The position numbers and the translations under genes are program-made. A DNA stretch of 27,966 nucleotides from assembly GCA_015057755.1 (NCBI GenBank), contig SVDR01000028.1:1-27966 (forward strand), written 5' to 3'. Shown in pieces: positions 7,640-15,772 of this stretch; positions within the stretch are counted from its first letter, which is position 1, and every line of letters begins with the position of its first letter. A model generated the notes under the pieces. It searched no databases, had not been told where the DNA came from, and was given only the letters and a program-made list of their open reading frames with translations. The stretch comes from Lachnoclostridium sp. Lineage in GTDB: Bacteria > Bacillota_A > Clostridia > Lachnospirales > Lachnospiraceae.

Positions 7640-9634
7640 ATGGCAAAGACAGGTAGTCTTTCTATCAACAGCGAGAACATTTTCCCGATCATCAAGAAAT
7701 GGTTATATTCTGACCATGATATTTTTTACCGTGAGTTAGTCAGCAACGGATGTGATGCGATCACAAAACTGAAAAAGCTGGCGCTGATGGGTGAGTACGA
7801 GGAGCCGGAAAATCCGGAGTACAAAGTCCTTGTAACTGTTAATCCGACAGAAAAGACGATCAAGATTGAAGATAACGGTCTTGGCATGACAGAGGCAGAG
7901 GTGGATGAATATATCAACCAGATTGCTTTCTCCGGTGCCCAGGACTTCTTAAATAAGTACAAAGATAAAGCAGGCGAAGACCAGATCATCGGTCATTTCG
8001 GCCTTGGTTTCTATTCTGCATTTATGGTTGCCGACTGTGTAGAAATCGATACCTTATCTTATCAGGATGGTGCGAAAGCTGTGCATTGGATTTCTGAAGG
8101 CGGTACCGAGTTTGAGGTGACAGAGGGCAGCAAAGAGGGACATGGTACCGTGATCACTCTGCATTTAAATGACGACAGCACAGAATTCTCCAATGAATTC
8201 CGTGCCCGCGAAGTTCTTCAGAAATACTGTGCGTTTATGCCTATAGAAATCTATATCAATGACGAGACAAGAGAGCCGATGCTTGAGACCATTGATAAAG
8301 AGGAACTGTTAGAGACAGACGTGATCGTTGAAACGATCCTTGAACCGGCTGAGACAGAGGAAAAAGAAAACGAGGACGGAACAAAAGAAATCGTGGAAAT
8401 TGCTCCTGCGAAGGAAAAATACAAAATCGAGCAGCGCCCGGTCCCGGTCAACGATACAAAACCGCTCTGGAACAAGCATCCGAACGAGTGCACAGAGGAA
8501 GAGTACAAAGATTTCTACAGAAAAGTATTCCAGGATTACAAGGAGCCGCTGTTCTGGATCCATCTGAACATGGACTATCCGTTCAACTTAAAGGGTATCC
8601 TCTACTTCCCGAAGATCAATATGGAGTACGAGAGCATTGAAGGAAAAATCAAACTCTTCAATAACCAGGTGTTCATTGCGGACAATATTAAGGAAGTTAT
8701 TCCGGAGTTCTTAATGCTCTTAAAGGGTACGATCGATTGTCCGGATCTTCCGCTCAACGTATCCAGAAGTGCGCTTCAGAACGATGGTTTCGTTAAAAAG
8801 ATTTCTGATTATATTACAAAGAAGGTTGCGGACAAACTGTCCGGCATGTGCAAGACAGACCGCGAAAATTATGAGAAATACTGGGATGACATTAACCCGT
8901 TTATCAAATTCGGCTGCCTGAAAGATGAGAAATTTGCCGAAAAGATGAATGACTATATCATCTTCAAGAACTTAGAAGATAAGTATCTGACATTGAAGGA
9001 TTATCTCGAGGCTGCAAAAGAGAAGAACCATGAGAATCAGGTATTCTATGTAACAGACGCAACAGAGCAGAGCCAGTACATCAATATGTTCAAGGAAGCA
9101 GAGCTGGATGCGGTATATTTGACACAGGCCATTGACAATCCATTCATGACTCAGTTAGAGTATAAGAACGAAGGCGTGAAATTCCAGCGTATCGATGCGG
9201 ATGTCAACGACATCTTCAAAGAGGCAGATGCAGCGACAGATGAGTCTGCAAAAGAAACACTGACTGAAACTTTCAAAGCTGCACTTGGTATGGATCAGCT
9301 GGAAGTAAAGGTTGAGAAGCTGAAAAATGCCGGTCTGGCATCCATGATCACAGTTTCCGAGGAGAGCAGACGTATTCAGGAAATGATGAAGATGTACAGC
9401 GCGCAGGGCATGGGAATGGGTATGTTCCCGGTATCTGAGACACTGGTTCTCAATGCAAACAACAGCCTTGTGAAGTATGTTCTGAATCATAAAGATGATG
9501 CCAATACAGCGAAGATCTGTGAGCAGCTTTACGATCTTGCAAAACTGGCGCATGGAAGTCTTTCTCCGGAGCGTATGACAAAGTTCATCGCAAGAAGCAG
9601 TGAGATCATGATGATCATGACAGGAGAAGAATAA
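7640..9634 (+). CDS. htpG: Molecular chaperone HtpG (Hsp90)
   Basis: This 664-residue bacterial Hsp90 has an N-terminal GHKL ATPase domain: YRELVSNGCDAITKL with the catalytic Glu and ATP-binding Asn, DNGLGM, and GHFGLGFYSAF. A charged segment around 225-265 and the middle domain with LNVSRSALQND follow, then the dimerisation domain. The usual NASDA/NSSDA motif reads NGCDA here. ATG at 7640 is preferred over an in-frame TTG two codons earlier because AAGGAG lies 10 bases upstream. A CIRCE element and a strong promoter precede it, so it is probably a class I heat-shock gene here. A CPBP protease follows 23 bases later. Confidence 0.96.
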   Translation: MAKTGSLSINSENIFPIIKKWLYSDHDIFYRELVSNGCDAITKLKKLALMGEYEEPENPEYKVLVTVNPTEKTIKIEDNGLGMTEAEVDEYINQIAFSGAQDFLNKYKDKAGEDQIIGHFGLGFYSAFMVADCVEIDTLSYQDGAKAVHWISEGGTEFEVTEGSKEGHGTVITLHLNDDSTEFSNEFRAREVLQKYCAFMPIEIYINDETREPMLETIDKEELLETDVIVETILEPAETEEKENEDGTKEIVEIAPAKEKYKIEQRPVPVNDTKPLWNKHPNECTEEEYKDFYRKVFQDYKEPLFWIHLNMDYPFNLKGILYFPKINMEYESIEGKIKLFNNQVFIADNIKEVIPEFLMLLKGTIDCPDLPLNVSRSALQNDGFVKKISDYITKKVADKLSGMCKTDRENYEKYWDDINPFIKFGCLKDEKFAEKMNDYIIFKNLEDKYLTLKDYLEAAKEKNHENQVFYVTDATEQSQYINMFKEAELDAVYLTQAIDNPFMTQLEYKNEGVKFQRIDADVNDIFKEADAATDESAKETLTETFKAALGMDQLEVKVEKLKNAGLASMITVSEESRRIQEMMKMYSAQGMGMGMFPVSETLVLNANNSLVKYVLNHKDDANTAKICEQLYDLAKLAHGSLSPERMTKFIARSSEIMMIMTGEE

Positions 9635-9657
9635 ACAAAACAACAGAGGAACTTATG

Positions 9658-10623
9658 ATGGAACTTAGCAGACGGAAGGTCCTTGTGACATTTACAACTT
9701 TAGGACTGGCCTCCAGCCTGTTGGTAGGATTCACTTATTTTGGATCCTTCCTTTACAGTGAAATTTACAAGTTTATATTGAGTCAGGAGGCCGGCGGATT
9801 ACGCCGGCTTTCCTGGCTTTTCGAATCTCCATGGACAGATATGCTGGTGCAGTATTTTCTGGCGATGGGGATTGCCTATATTCCGGTTTATCTGATGCTT
9901 TGCTGGCTGCCGAAAGACCGGAAACCGTTGATGAAGCTATCTGCCGAGGATTTTATTGTCTGTGCAGTGGCAAGCCTCGGATTAGGATATCTGTTGAATT
10001 TTGCCGGAACTTTTCTTAATGCAGTAATTGGACAGTTTACGGGAAAATCTTTGCTGGAGATGAACCCGGTTGTGGAAATGACGGAAGCCCTTACTCCGTC
10101 CATGCTCTTGTATATGTGCGTGGTGGGGCCTGTCATGGAAGAAGTGATGTTCCGCGGCTGGCTGCTGAAACGAGCCCGCTTATTCGGCGACTGGACAGCG
10201 GTTTTGTTTACAGCGATCATGTTTGGACTCATGCACGGAAATCTTTCTCAGTTTTTGTATGCGGCTGTAATTGGTCTGATCTTTGGGTATGTGGCGGTAA
10301 AAACGAACAGCATCCGATATACGATCGGGCTTCACATGGCAGTAAATACGTTTAGCGCCACGGTTGCGGTTGGCGAAAATCTGATATATGAGACAGGTGG
10401 AGAGTTTTTATCTATTCTTTATCTGATCGGAGTGTTTATTACGATTCTCTTTTTTATCGTAAATGCCTGTATTGTAGTGAAGAGATATGGAAAGTACTGG
10501 TATTTGCAGATGAGATACCACGACAGTCCGCAGTCAGACAACAAGATTTTTATTTATCTGAATCCGGGATTTGCACTGTATTTACTTATCTGTTTTGTTG
10601 ATTTTTTAAGTTACTTAATTTGA
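9658..10623 (+). CDS. CPBP family intramembrane metalloprotease (Abi/CAAX-like)
   Basis: This roughly 321-residue multi-pass membrane protein has the CPBP (Rce1-like) motifs: EE at 161-162 followed by R166 (PVMEEVMFRGW), His193 in FGLMHGN, and His226/Asn230 in GLHMAVNTF. These residues form the presumed metal site of the glutamate-type intramembrane proteases. The substrate is unknown; bacterial members are implicated in bacteriocin immunity or membrane protein processing. Two ATGs stand side by side (9655 and 9658); GAGGA at 9646-9650 is better spaced for the second. It lies just downstream of htpG with no visible terminator between, so it may be heat-inducible through read-through. Confidence 0.85.
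   Translation: MELSRRKVLVTFTTLGLASSLLVGFTYFGSFLYSEIYKFILSQEAGGLRRLSWLFESPWTDMLVQYFLAMGIAYIPVYLMLCWLPKDRKPLMKLSAEDFIVCAVASLGLGYLLNFAGTFLNAVIGQFTGKSLLEMNPVVEMTEALTPSMLLYMCVVGPVMEEVMFRGWLLKRARLFGDWTAVLFTAIMFGLMHGNLSQFLYAAVIGLIFGYVAVKTNSIRYTIGLHMAVNTFSATVAVGENLIYETGGEFLSILYLIGVFITILFFIVNACIVVKRYGKYWYLQMRYHDSPQSDNKIFIYLNPGFALYLLICFVDFLSYLI
9790..9808 (+). other. GC-rich hairpin inside the CPBP gene, just after htpG
   Basis: GCCGGCG, 5-nt loop, CGCCGGC forms a perfect 7-bp stem followed by TTTCC, about 155 bases after the htpG stop. It could pause transcription or stabilise the htpG 3' end; this is inference only. Confidence 0.35.
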
Positions 10624-10660
10624 TGTAAAATAGATTTATCTGTAACAAAACCACTGCAAA

Positions 10661-10676
10661 TGTTACAAATGTAACA
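10661..10676. promoter_or_regulatory. Perfect palindrome upstream of degV, candidate operator
   Basis: TGTTACA-AA-TGTAACA is a perfect inverted repeat ending 16 bases before the -35 box of the degV promoter. A further TGTAACA copy lies at 10641-10647. The spacing is typical of an upstream regulator site; the binding protein is not identified. Confidence 0.55.
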
Positions 10677-10692
10677 GAAAAAAGGTTTTATA

Positions 10693-10721
10693 TTGACTTG
10701 TCAGATTGATATTACTATAAT
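10693..10721 (+). promoter_or_regulatory. Sigma-A type promoter of degV
   Basis: TTGACT and TATAAT are separated by 17 bases, giving a near-consensus promoter about 34 bases ahead of the degV ribosome binding site. Confidence 0.85.
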
Positions 10722-10761
10722 ATGTAGTATTGATAACTATATTGTGCATTGGAGGCAGATC

Positions 10762-11598
10762 ATGACCTACAAAATTATTGGAGACAGTTGTCTCGATCTG
10801 ACAAAAGAATTAAAACAGGATCCGCATTTTCAGATGATTCCGCTGACATTGATGTTGGAAGATAAAACATTTATAGATGATGAGACCTTTAACCAGAATG
10901 AATTTATCCGCATGGTGAAAGAGAGCGAGGATTACCCGAAGACGGCTTGCCCGTCTCCAGAGATGTTTAAAGAAGCATACCATTGTGATGCGGAAAATAT
11001 TTTTGTTGTTACATTGTCCGGACCGCTGAGCGGAAGTTATAACAGTGCGGTATTGGCAAAAAATTTGTATGAGGAAGAGTATGGTCCCAAGAATATCTGT
11101 GTGATCAATTCGGAATCTGCGTCCAGCGGTGAACTGAATATTGCGCTTCATATCCGCGATCTTTGTGAGCAGGGACTTTCATTCGAGGAAATCGAGAAAG
11201 AAGCCAACGCATACCGTGACCGTATGAATACCTATTTTGTGTTGGAAACACTGGATACATTAAAGAAAAACGGAAGACTGACCGGTCTTTCTGCATTTAT
11301 TGCAACTGCATTGAACATCAAGCCGGTTATGGGCGCCGAAGGCGGCCAGATCATCAAACTGGATCAGGCGAGAGGTATTAACAAAGCCCTTCAGAGGATG
11401 ACCGATATTTTGGTAAAGGAAAATGAGAAGACGGAAGAAAAGCGTCTGGTGATCTCTCATGTCAATGCACCGGAGAGAGCACAGTATGTAAAAGAGCTCC
11501 TCTGTTCCAAGGCGAAATTCCGAGAGATTGTGATTACTGACACTGCCGGAGTTTCCACTGTTTATGCGAACGATGGAGGCGTTATTGTAGCATTGTAA
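10762..11598 (+). CDS. DegV family fatty-acid-binding protein (FakB-like)
   Basis: This 278-residue protein has the DegV fold signatures: IIGDSCLDLT at the N-terminus, SGPLSGSYNSA, ESASSGEL, NGRLTGLSAFIATALNIKPV and a C-terminal SHVNAPERA segment. DegV/FakB proteins bind a fatty acid and, with kinase FakA, present it for phosphorylation to acyl phosphate for phospholipid synthesis. No fakA is in the window, so the fatty-acid-kinase role is family-based inference. GGAGG at 10751-10755 fixes the ATG at 10762; the frame extends 23 codons upstream into the promoter and that part is not coding. The gene is monocistronic, with its own promoter and terminator. Confidence 0.9.
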   Translation: MTYKIIGDSCLDLTKELKQDPHFQMIPLTLMLEDKTFIDDETFNQNEFIRMVKESEDYPKTACPSPEMFKEAYHCDAENIFVVTLSGPLSGSYNSAVLAKNLYEEEYGPKNICVINSESASSGELNIALHIRDLCEQGLSFEEIEKEANAYRDRMNTYFVLETLDTLKKNGRLTGLSAFIATALNIKPVMGAEGGQIIKLDQARGINKALQRMTDILVKENEKTEEKRLVISHVNAPERAQYVKELLCSKAKFREIVITDTAGVSTVYANDGGVIVAL

Positions 11599-11609
11599 GA
11601 TATGGATTT

Positions 11610-11643
11610 AAAAGAGAGAATGTTGTTTGGCATTCTCTCTTTT
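11610..11643. terminator. Bidirectional intrinsic terminator
   Basis: AAAAGAGAGAATG pairs perfectly with CATTCTCTCTTTT (13 bp, 8-nt loop). The A-run and T-run at the two ends suit termination of both degV and the convergent radical SAM gene. Confidence 0.92.
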
Positions 11644-11647
11644 AGTT

Positions 11648-12589
11648 TCATACAAATTCTTTTCCCTGCCAGATATGATGTTCTTTCAAATATTTGGACA
11701 TGGAATTTAACACCAACCGTTTATTGCCGCTCCACAATGGTGCAGTGAGGATGGACTTCGGTCCGTCTCCGCTTAACCTGTGAATGACAGTCTCCTGTGG
11801 AAGAAGTTTCAGACAGTCTCCGATCAGTTCCAGATATTCTTCCAGTTCCATGGTTTGGAATGCACCGGAGAGATAAATATCATTGAGATCGGTTCCTTTT
11901 AATACATGCAGGAGCTGCAATTTGATTCCGTCGATGTGAAGGTCTGCCAGATAGCGGATCGTTTCCAGAATTTCTTCTTTCGTTTCACCCGGAAGTCCAA
12001 GAATCACATGAACGATGACGGTCAGTCCTGCAGCCTTCAGACGGCGGTAAGCATCTTCGAATACAGGCAGTTGATAGCCACGGCGGATAAATTCCGCTGT
12101 TTTTTCATGAATTGTCTGCAGACCCAGTTCGACCCAGACCGGTTTTGGCTGATTGAGGCGAGCCAGAAGCTCGATGGTCTCATCCGGAAGGCAGTCTGGT
12201 CTTGTGCCGATGGAAAGGGCACAGATCTCAGGAAGAGAGATTGCCTCAGTAAAGAGGGATTCCAAATATGGAAGCGGTGCATAGGTGTTGGTGTAGGACT
12301 GGAAATAGGCGATGTATGGACCATCCTGCGAATCGGCCGGTTTCATCTTGCGGGCAACACGCAGTTTGGCTGCGTCCACCTGTGCGCGCACGGAAATATC
12401 ACGTTTTTCAGCAAAATCTCCGGAACCTCCCTCGCTGCAGAATATACAGCCGCCGGTACCGATGGTTCCGTCTCTGTTCGGGCAAGTCATGCCGCCATCT
12501 AATGCCAGTTTATATACCTTTGTTCCAAATGTTTCTTTCAGATAATAATCGAGTGAATAGTACGGTTTTCCATTCCAGTCTCTTCTCAT
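11648..12589 (-). CDS. TIGR01212-type radical SAM protein (YtqA/YhcC-like)
   Basis: This 313-residue radical SAM protein carries the cluster-binding cysteines Cys36, Cys48 and Cys51 (C-x11-C-x2-C in GGMTCPNRDGTIGTGGCIFC). It also has family motifs AYFQSYTNTYAPL, SIGTRPDCLP, WVELGLQTIHEKT and HVILGLPGET. It resembles YtqA of Bacillus and YhcC of E. coli, related to Elp3-like enzymes and of uncertain biochemical role. The start is the ATG at 12589 with GGAGG just upstream; the open frame extends 31 codons further across the promoter and is unlikely to be translated. It is monocistronic and convergent with degV. Confidence 0.9.
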   Translation of the reverse strand: MRRDWNGKPYYSLDYYLKETFGTKVYKLALDGGMTCPNRDGTIGTGGCIFCSEGGSGDFAEKRDISVRAQVDAAKLRVARKMKPADSQDGPYIAYFQSYTNTYAPLPYLESLFTEAISLPEICALSIGTRPDCLPDETIELLARLNQPKPVWVELGLQTIHEKTAEFIRRGYQLPVFEDAYRRLKAAGLTVIVHVILGLPGETKEEILETIRYLADLHIDGIKLQLLHVLKGTDLNDIYLSGAFQTMELEEYLELIGDCLKLLPQETVIHRLSGDGPKSILTAPLWSGNKRLVLNSMSKYLKEHHIWQGKEFV

Positions 12590-12646
12590 AATCCCTCCGT
12601 CAGGATGGCTTTTTCGCGTAAAAAGGTTGCAAGTCATGTTAAAGAT

Positions 12647-12676
12647 ATTATATAATAATGATGGATTTGTTTGCAA
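12647..12676 (-). promoter_or_regulatory. Candidate promoter of the radical SAM gene
   Basis: On the minus strand TTGCAA (12671-12676) and TATAAT (12647-12652) are spaced by 18 bases, about 58 bases upstream of the ATG. Confidence 0.5.
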
Positions 12677-12721
12677 TGACATATCCGTGTTTTATTTTGC
12701 AAATGAAACGAGGACAGATAT

Positions 12722-13756
12722 TTGAAACTGAGAGGTTTGAAGCTTCGAAAACAAAATAGAAAATTAGCAGCTTTGGTGTTGGCAGCAGCTTTTGTGACCG
12801 CGAGCCTTTCCGGGTGTGCTCAGACTGAAAATCCGGCTGCGGGGCAGAAAACGGAACTTGCATACGAGGCAGGCACACTTTCGCTGGGAACCGGAGAAGA
12901 GAACTCGCAGATTCACATGGCAGGCATTGCAATCGCAGGCGTGATCAATAACACCGTTCCGGGCATTCATGCGGCAGTGGAAACGACGAAAGGTTCCGCG
13001 ATCAATGCGACCAATCTTTCTGAGGGTAATCTGGACCTGGCTATGATTTCCGGAGATGTGGCTTATGATGCGGTTCATGGCGTGTACGGATTTGACGGAG
13101 AGCCGCTGGAAAACTTGCGGGTTCTGGGTGCATGCTACCAGGAAGTTTCCGGATGGATGACGCTGCATAAGACAGAAATGACGCAGGTGAACCAGCTCAA
13201 AGGAAAGATTATTTCATCCGGGCCGATTGCATCTGCGACTGAGCTGGCCTCGGACATGGTATTTGAGGTCACGGGAATTGATCCGGAAAATACCGAAATA
13301 TATTCTGACAGTCTGACAAACAGCGTGGAGCATATCAAACGGGAAACGGCAGACGCAGTCCATGCATTTTCAACCGTTCCATATCGTGCCCATGAAGCGC
13401 TGGCAGCTGAGTACGAGACGACCGTATTGGGATATACCGAGGGAGAACTGGAGCAGATCCTGAAGACGGATGAGCGGTATTTTAAAGCAGTCATTCCGGC
13501 AGAAACGTACCATGGTCAGGAGGAAGATGTTGCGACCTTTGGCATGAAAGTACTGTTGTGTGCAAATGCGGACATGGACGAGGATCTTGCTTATGAAATT
13601 GCCAGAGCGCTTGATCTAAATGGACCGGTTTATACCGGTGGTCACAAATTCATGGCAGCGATGCAGGAGAAAGAATTTTTGTGTAATGATCTTCCGATCC
13701 CGCTTCACGAAGGTGCAAAAATGTACTATCAGGAAGCCGGATTTTTGAAGGAATAG
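12722..13756 (+). CDS. TAXI-family TRAP-type solute-binding lipoprotein
   Basis: This 344-residue secreted binding protein has a basic N-terminus, a hydrophobic core (about 14-30) and a lipobox LSGC with Cys32. The mature part has TAXI-family features: a GTLSLGTGEENSQIHMAG start, TKGSAINATNLSEGNLDLAMISGDVAYDAVHG, and ENLRVLGACY followed by a long second lobe. TAXI proteins bind small organic acids or amino acids for TRAP transporters. No TRAP membrane subunits are adjacent, so the permease would have to be encoded elsewhere. The only start fitting the signal peptide is TTG at 12722, with GAGGA about 8 bases upstream. It lies 46 bases before the DUF1177 gene, probably co-transcribed. Confidence 0.83.
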   Translation: MKLRGLKLRKQNRKLAALVLAAAFVTASLSGCAQTENPAAGQKTELAYEAGTLSLGTGEENSQIHMAGIAIAGVINNTVPGIHAAVETTKGSAINATNLSEGNLDLAMISGDVAYDAVHGVYGFDGEPLENLRVLGACYQEVSGWMTLHKTEMTQVNQLKGKIISSGPIASATELASDMVFEVTGIDPENTEIYSDSLTNSVEHIKRETADAVHAFSTVPYRAHEALAAEYETTVLGYTEGELEQILKTDERYFKAVIPAETYHGQEEDVATFGMKVLLCANADMDEDLAYEIARALDLNGPVYTGGHKFMAAMQEKEFLCNDLPIPLHEGAKMYYQEAGFLKE

Positions 13757-13802
13757 AACGAATTTATTGGCGGCGGCCTGAAACGCAGGAGGGAAACTGA
13801 TT

Positions 13803-14744
13803 ATGCTTTACAAACAGTTTATTGAACTTTTTGACATTCTTGACAGCGCAAGTGCATCCGGTGCACAGGTAGTGGATTATCTTCGTTCCATTGTTCCGGA
13901 CTGCAAGGTTGAAACCTATCCGTTGGTAGGACCGAAGGGCCATACCGATATGGTAAGAATTATGATCCCGGGTAAAAACGGCAAGACAAATGGCGGTACA
14001 GCGAAGACCATTGGTATTTTAGGCCGTCTTGGCGGACTTGGCGCAAGACCGGAACAGCTCGGTTTCGTATCTGACGGTGACGGTGCGATCACAGCACTTG
14101 CAATTGCAGCCAAACTTCTGGACATGCAGAAAAAAGGTGATTTTCTTGAGGGAGACGTATTTGTATCCACACACGTTTGTCCGAATGCTCCGACAACTCC
14201 GCATGAGCCGGTCCCGTTCATGAACTCTCCGGTGGAGACATGGCAGGTAAACAAAGAAGAAGTGACTCCGGAATTAGATGCAGTATTAGTTGTTGATACA
14301 ACAAAAGGCAACCGCATCATCAACCACCGTGGATTTGCAATCTCTCCGACAGTAAAAGAAGGTTACATTCTCCGCGTGAGTGAGGACATCCTTGATGTAA
14401 TGCAGTCCACAACCGGCAAACTTCCGGTGGTATTTGCGCTGAGCCAGCAGGATATCACACCGTACGGCAACGGTCTCTATCATCTGAACAGCATCCTTCA
14501 GCCGGCAACAGCAACCAAGGCTCCGGTAGTCGGTGTTGCGATCACAACAGAGACAGCAGTAGCAGGCTGTGCAACAGGCGCTTCTCATTTGGAGGATATG
14601 GAAGGCGCAGCAAGATTTATGATCGAAGTTGCAAAGATGTACGGAAACAACGCCTGCTCATTCTACGATGAAGAAGAGTTTGGCAGAATTCTGAAACTCT
14701 ACGGCAACATGGAACATTTCCAGACACTTGGCAAGCAAGACTAA
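13803..14744 (+). CDS. DUF1177 family protein, function unknown
   Basis: This 313-residue protein looks like a DUF1177 member: a GGLGARPEQLGFVSDGDGAITALAIAAKLL core, then STHVCPNAPTTPHEPVPFMNSPV, NHRGFAISPTVKEGYILRVSEDLD-type sequence, and a C-terminal AVAGCATGASHLEDMEGAA. The Asp-rich core before a helix, and the His-containing loop, are reminiscent of M20/M42-type metallopeptidases, but I cannot confirm a metal site. It has no signal peptide and is probably cytoplasmic. AGGAGGG at 13788-13793 supports the ATG. It follows an orphan TAXI binding protein, so the pair may handle uptake and processing of one compound. Confidence 0.75.
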   Translation: MLYKQFIELFDILDSASASGAQVVDYLRSIVPDCKVETYPLVGPKGHTDMVRIMIPGKNGKTNGGTAKTIGILGRLGGLGARPEQLGFVSDGDGAITALAIAAKLLDMQKKGDFLEGDVFVSTHVCPNAPTTPHEPVPFMNSPVETWQVNKEEVTPELDAVLVVDTTKGNRIINHRGFAISPTVKEGYILRVSEDILDVMQSTTGKLPVVFALSQQDITPYGNGLYHLNSILQPATATKAPVVGVAITTETAVAGCATGASHLEDMEGAARFMIEVAKMYGNNACSFYDEEEFGRILKLYGNMEHFQTLGKQD

Positions 14745-14758
14745 TCATTAAGTGATTC

Positions 14759-14770
14759 AAAATTAAGAAA
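14759..14770 (+). repeat. Left copy of a direct repeat flanking the recombinase
   Basis: AAAATTAAGAAA occurs here and again at 15662-15673, just outside both ends of the tyrosine recombinase gene. Beyond the 12 identical bases, two mismatches are followed by TGT in both copies. It is AT-rich, so chance cannot be excluded. Confidence 0.4.
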
Positions 14771-14797
14771 AATGTAGAAGTTATTTTCAAACAGACT

Positions 14798-14806
14798 TGT
14801 TACAAT
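14798..14806 (+). promoter_or_regulatory. Candidate extended -10 of the recombinase gene
   Basis: TGTTACAAT fits an extended -10 (TGn-TACAAT) 24 bases ahead of the ATG. No convincing -35 box is visible. Confidence 0.4.
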
Positions 14807-14830
14807 CATATTGGAAGGAGGTCTTTCAAT

Positions 14831-15646
14831 ATGAAAATGGACAAGTATGAGATGTTTGAAATGTATTTGAGAAACACGAATCTGTCGGAGAATACAATTA
14901 TCTCCTACACATTTGCAGTCAGGCAGTACTTCACACAATTTGATGTTGTGAACAAACGGAATCTCCGGGCCCATAAGATGTGGCTTGTGGAGTCCTACAA
15001 GCCAAAGACCGTAAACCTTAGAATTCGTGCCCTCAACTGTTATCTGGACAGCATTGGAAAGCCTGAATGGACTCTGCAGTTTGTAAAAGTGCAGCAGAAG
15101 GCATTTCTGGAGAATGTGATCAGCGAAGCGGACTATCTGTATTTGAGGAATTGTCTGAAAGAGGACGGGGATACATTCTGGTATTTTGTGGTACGCTTTA
15201 TGGCTGCCACAGGCGTCCGGGTCAGCGAACTGGTCCAGTTTAAAGCAGAACATGTAAAGATTGGATATGTGGATCTGTATTCGAAAGGCGGTAAGCTTCG
15301 AAGGATCTATATACCGAAGGCATTGCGAGAGGAAGCACTTGCCTGGCTAAGGGAACGCGGTCAGGAAAGCGGCTTCCTCTTTTTGAATCGTCAGGGCAAA
15401 AAAATAACAACCAGGGGAATCGCAGGCCAGTTGAAGGTGCTGGCGAAGCGGTATGAACTGGATCCGGCAGTGGTCTATCCTCATTCTTTTCGTCATCGGT
15501 ATGCAAAGAGTTTTCTGGAACGGTTTAATGATATAGCACTGTTAGCAGACCTGATGGGGCATGAAAGTATCGAGACAACCAGAATCTATCTTCGCAGGAC
15601 CAGTACCGAGCAGCAGGAGATCGTGGACCGTATCGTAAACTGGTAA
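14831..15646 (+). CDS. Solo tyrosine recombinase/integrase
   Basis: This 271-residue protein has an N-terminal SAM-like core-binding domain (about 1-90) and a catalytic domain with the complete set of active residues: Arg130 (TGVRVSEL), Lys155 (SKGGKLRR), His218 and Arg221 (PHSFRHRY), His244 (LMGHESI) and the nucleophile Tyr253 (TRIYLRR). It should cut and rejoin DNA at a specific site. It is shorter than typical XerC/XerD (about 300) and shorter than phage integrases with an arm-binding domain. No excisionase, phage or conjugation gene is near, so it may be a solo site-specific recombinase such as an inversion enzyme or Xer-like resolvase. GGAAGGAGG precedes the ATG. A 12-bp direct repeat flanks the gene. 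Confidence 0.92.
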   Translation: MKMDKYEMFEMYLRNTNLSENTIISYTFAVRQYFTQFDVVNKRNLRAHKMWLVESYKPKTVNLRIRALNCYLDSIGKPEWTLQFVKVQQKAFLENVISEADYLYLRNCLKEDGDTFWYFVVRFMAATGVRVSELVQFKAEHVKIGYVDLYSKGGKLRRIYIPKALREEALAWLRERGQESGFLFLNRQGKKITTRGIAGQLKVLAKRYELDPAVVYPHSFRHRYAKSFLERFNDIALLADLMGHESIETTRIYLRRTSTEQQEIVDRIVNW

Positions 15647-15661
15647 AATTTGGAAAATGAA

Positions 15662-15673
15662 AAAATTAAGAAA
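15662..15673 (+). repeat. Right copy of the direct repeat flanking the recombinase
   Basis: Second copy of AAAATTAAGAAA, 15 bases after the recombinase stop codon; see the left copy at 14759-14770. Confidence 0.4.
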
Positions 15674-15712
15674 GTTGTCACAAAAATATTTGAATTAGCC
15701 TGGGGAAATAAT

Positions 15713-15741
15713 TTGACATGTACTACGTAGTTTGATAGAAT
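15713..15741 (+). promoter_or_regulatory. Sigma-A type promoter of the NlpC/P60 gene
   Basis: TTGACA and TAGAAT are separated by 17 bases. The spacer contains the palindrome CTACGTAG. Transcription would start near 15748. Confidence 0.8.
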
Positions 15742-15755
15742 GAAATGAGGTTGTT

Positions 15756-15772
15756 TGTAACACTTTTGTAAC
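15756..15772 (+). promoter_or_regulatory. Candidate WalR box in the NlpC/P60 leader
   Basis: TGTAAC-ACTTT-TGTAAC exactly fits the WalR (YycF) consensus of two TGTWAH hexamers spaced by 5 bases. It lies just downstream of the predicted transcription start of a wall hydrolase gene, a position more consistent with repression than activation. Confidence 0.65.

Noticed and set aside
11906..12502. 198-residue plus-strand frame antisense to the radical SAM gene
   Set aside because: The minus strand encodes all radical SAM motifs; this frame has none.
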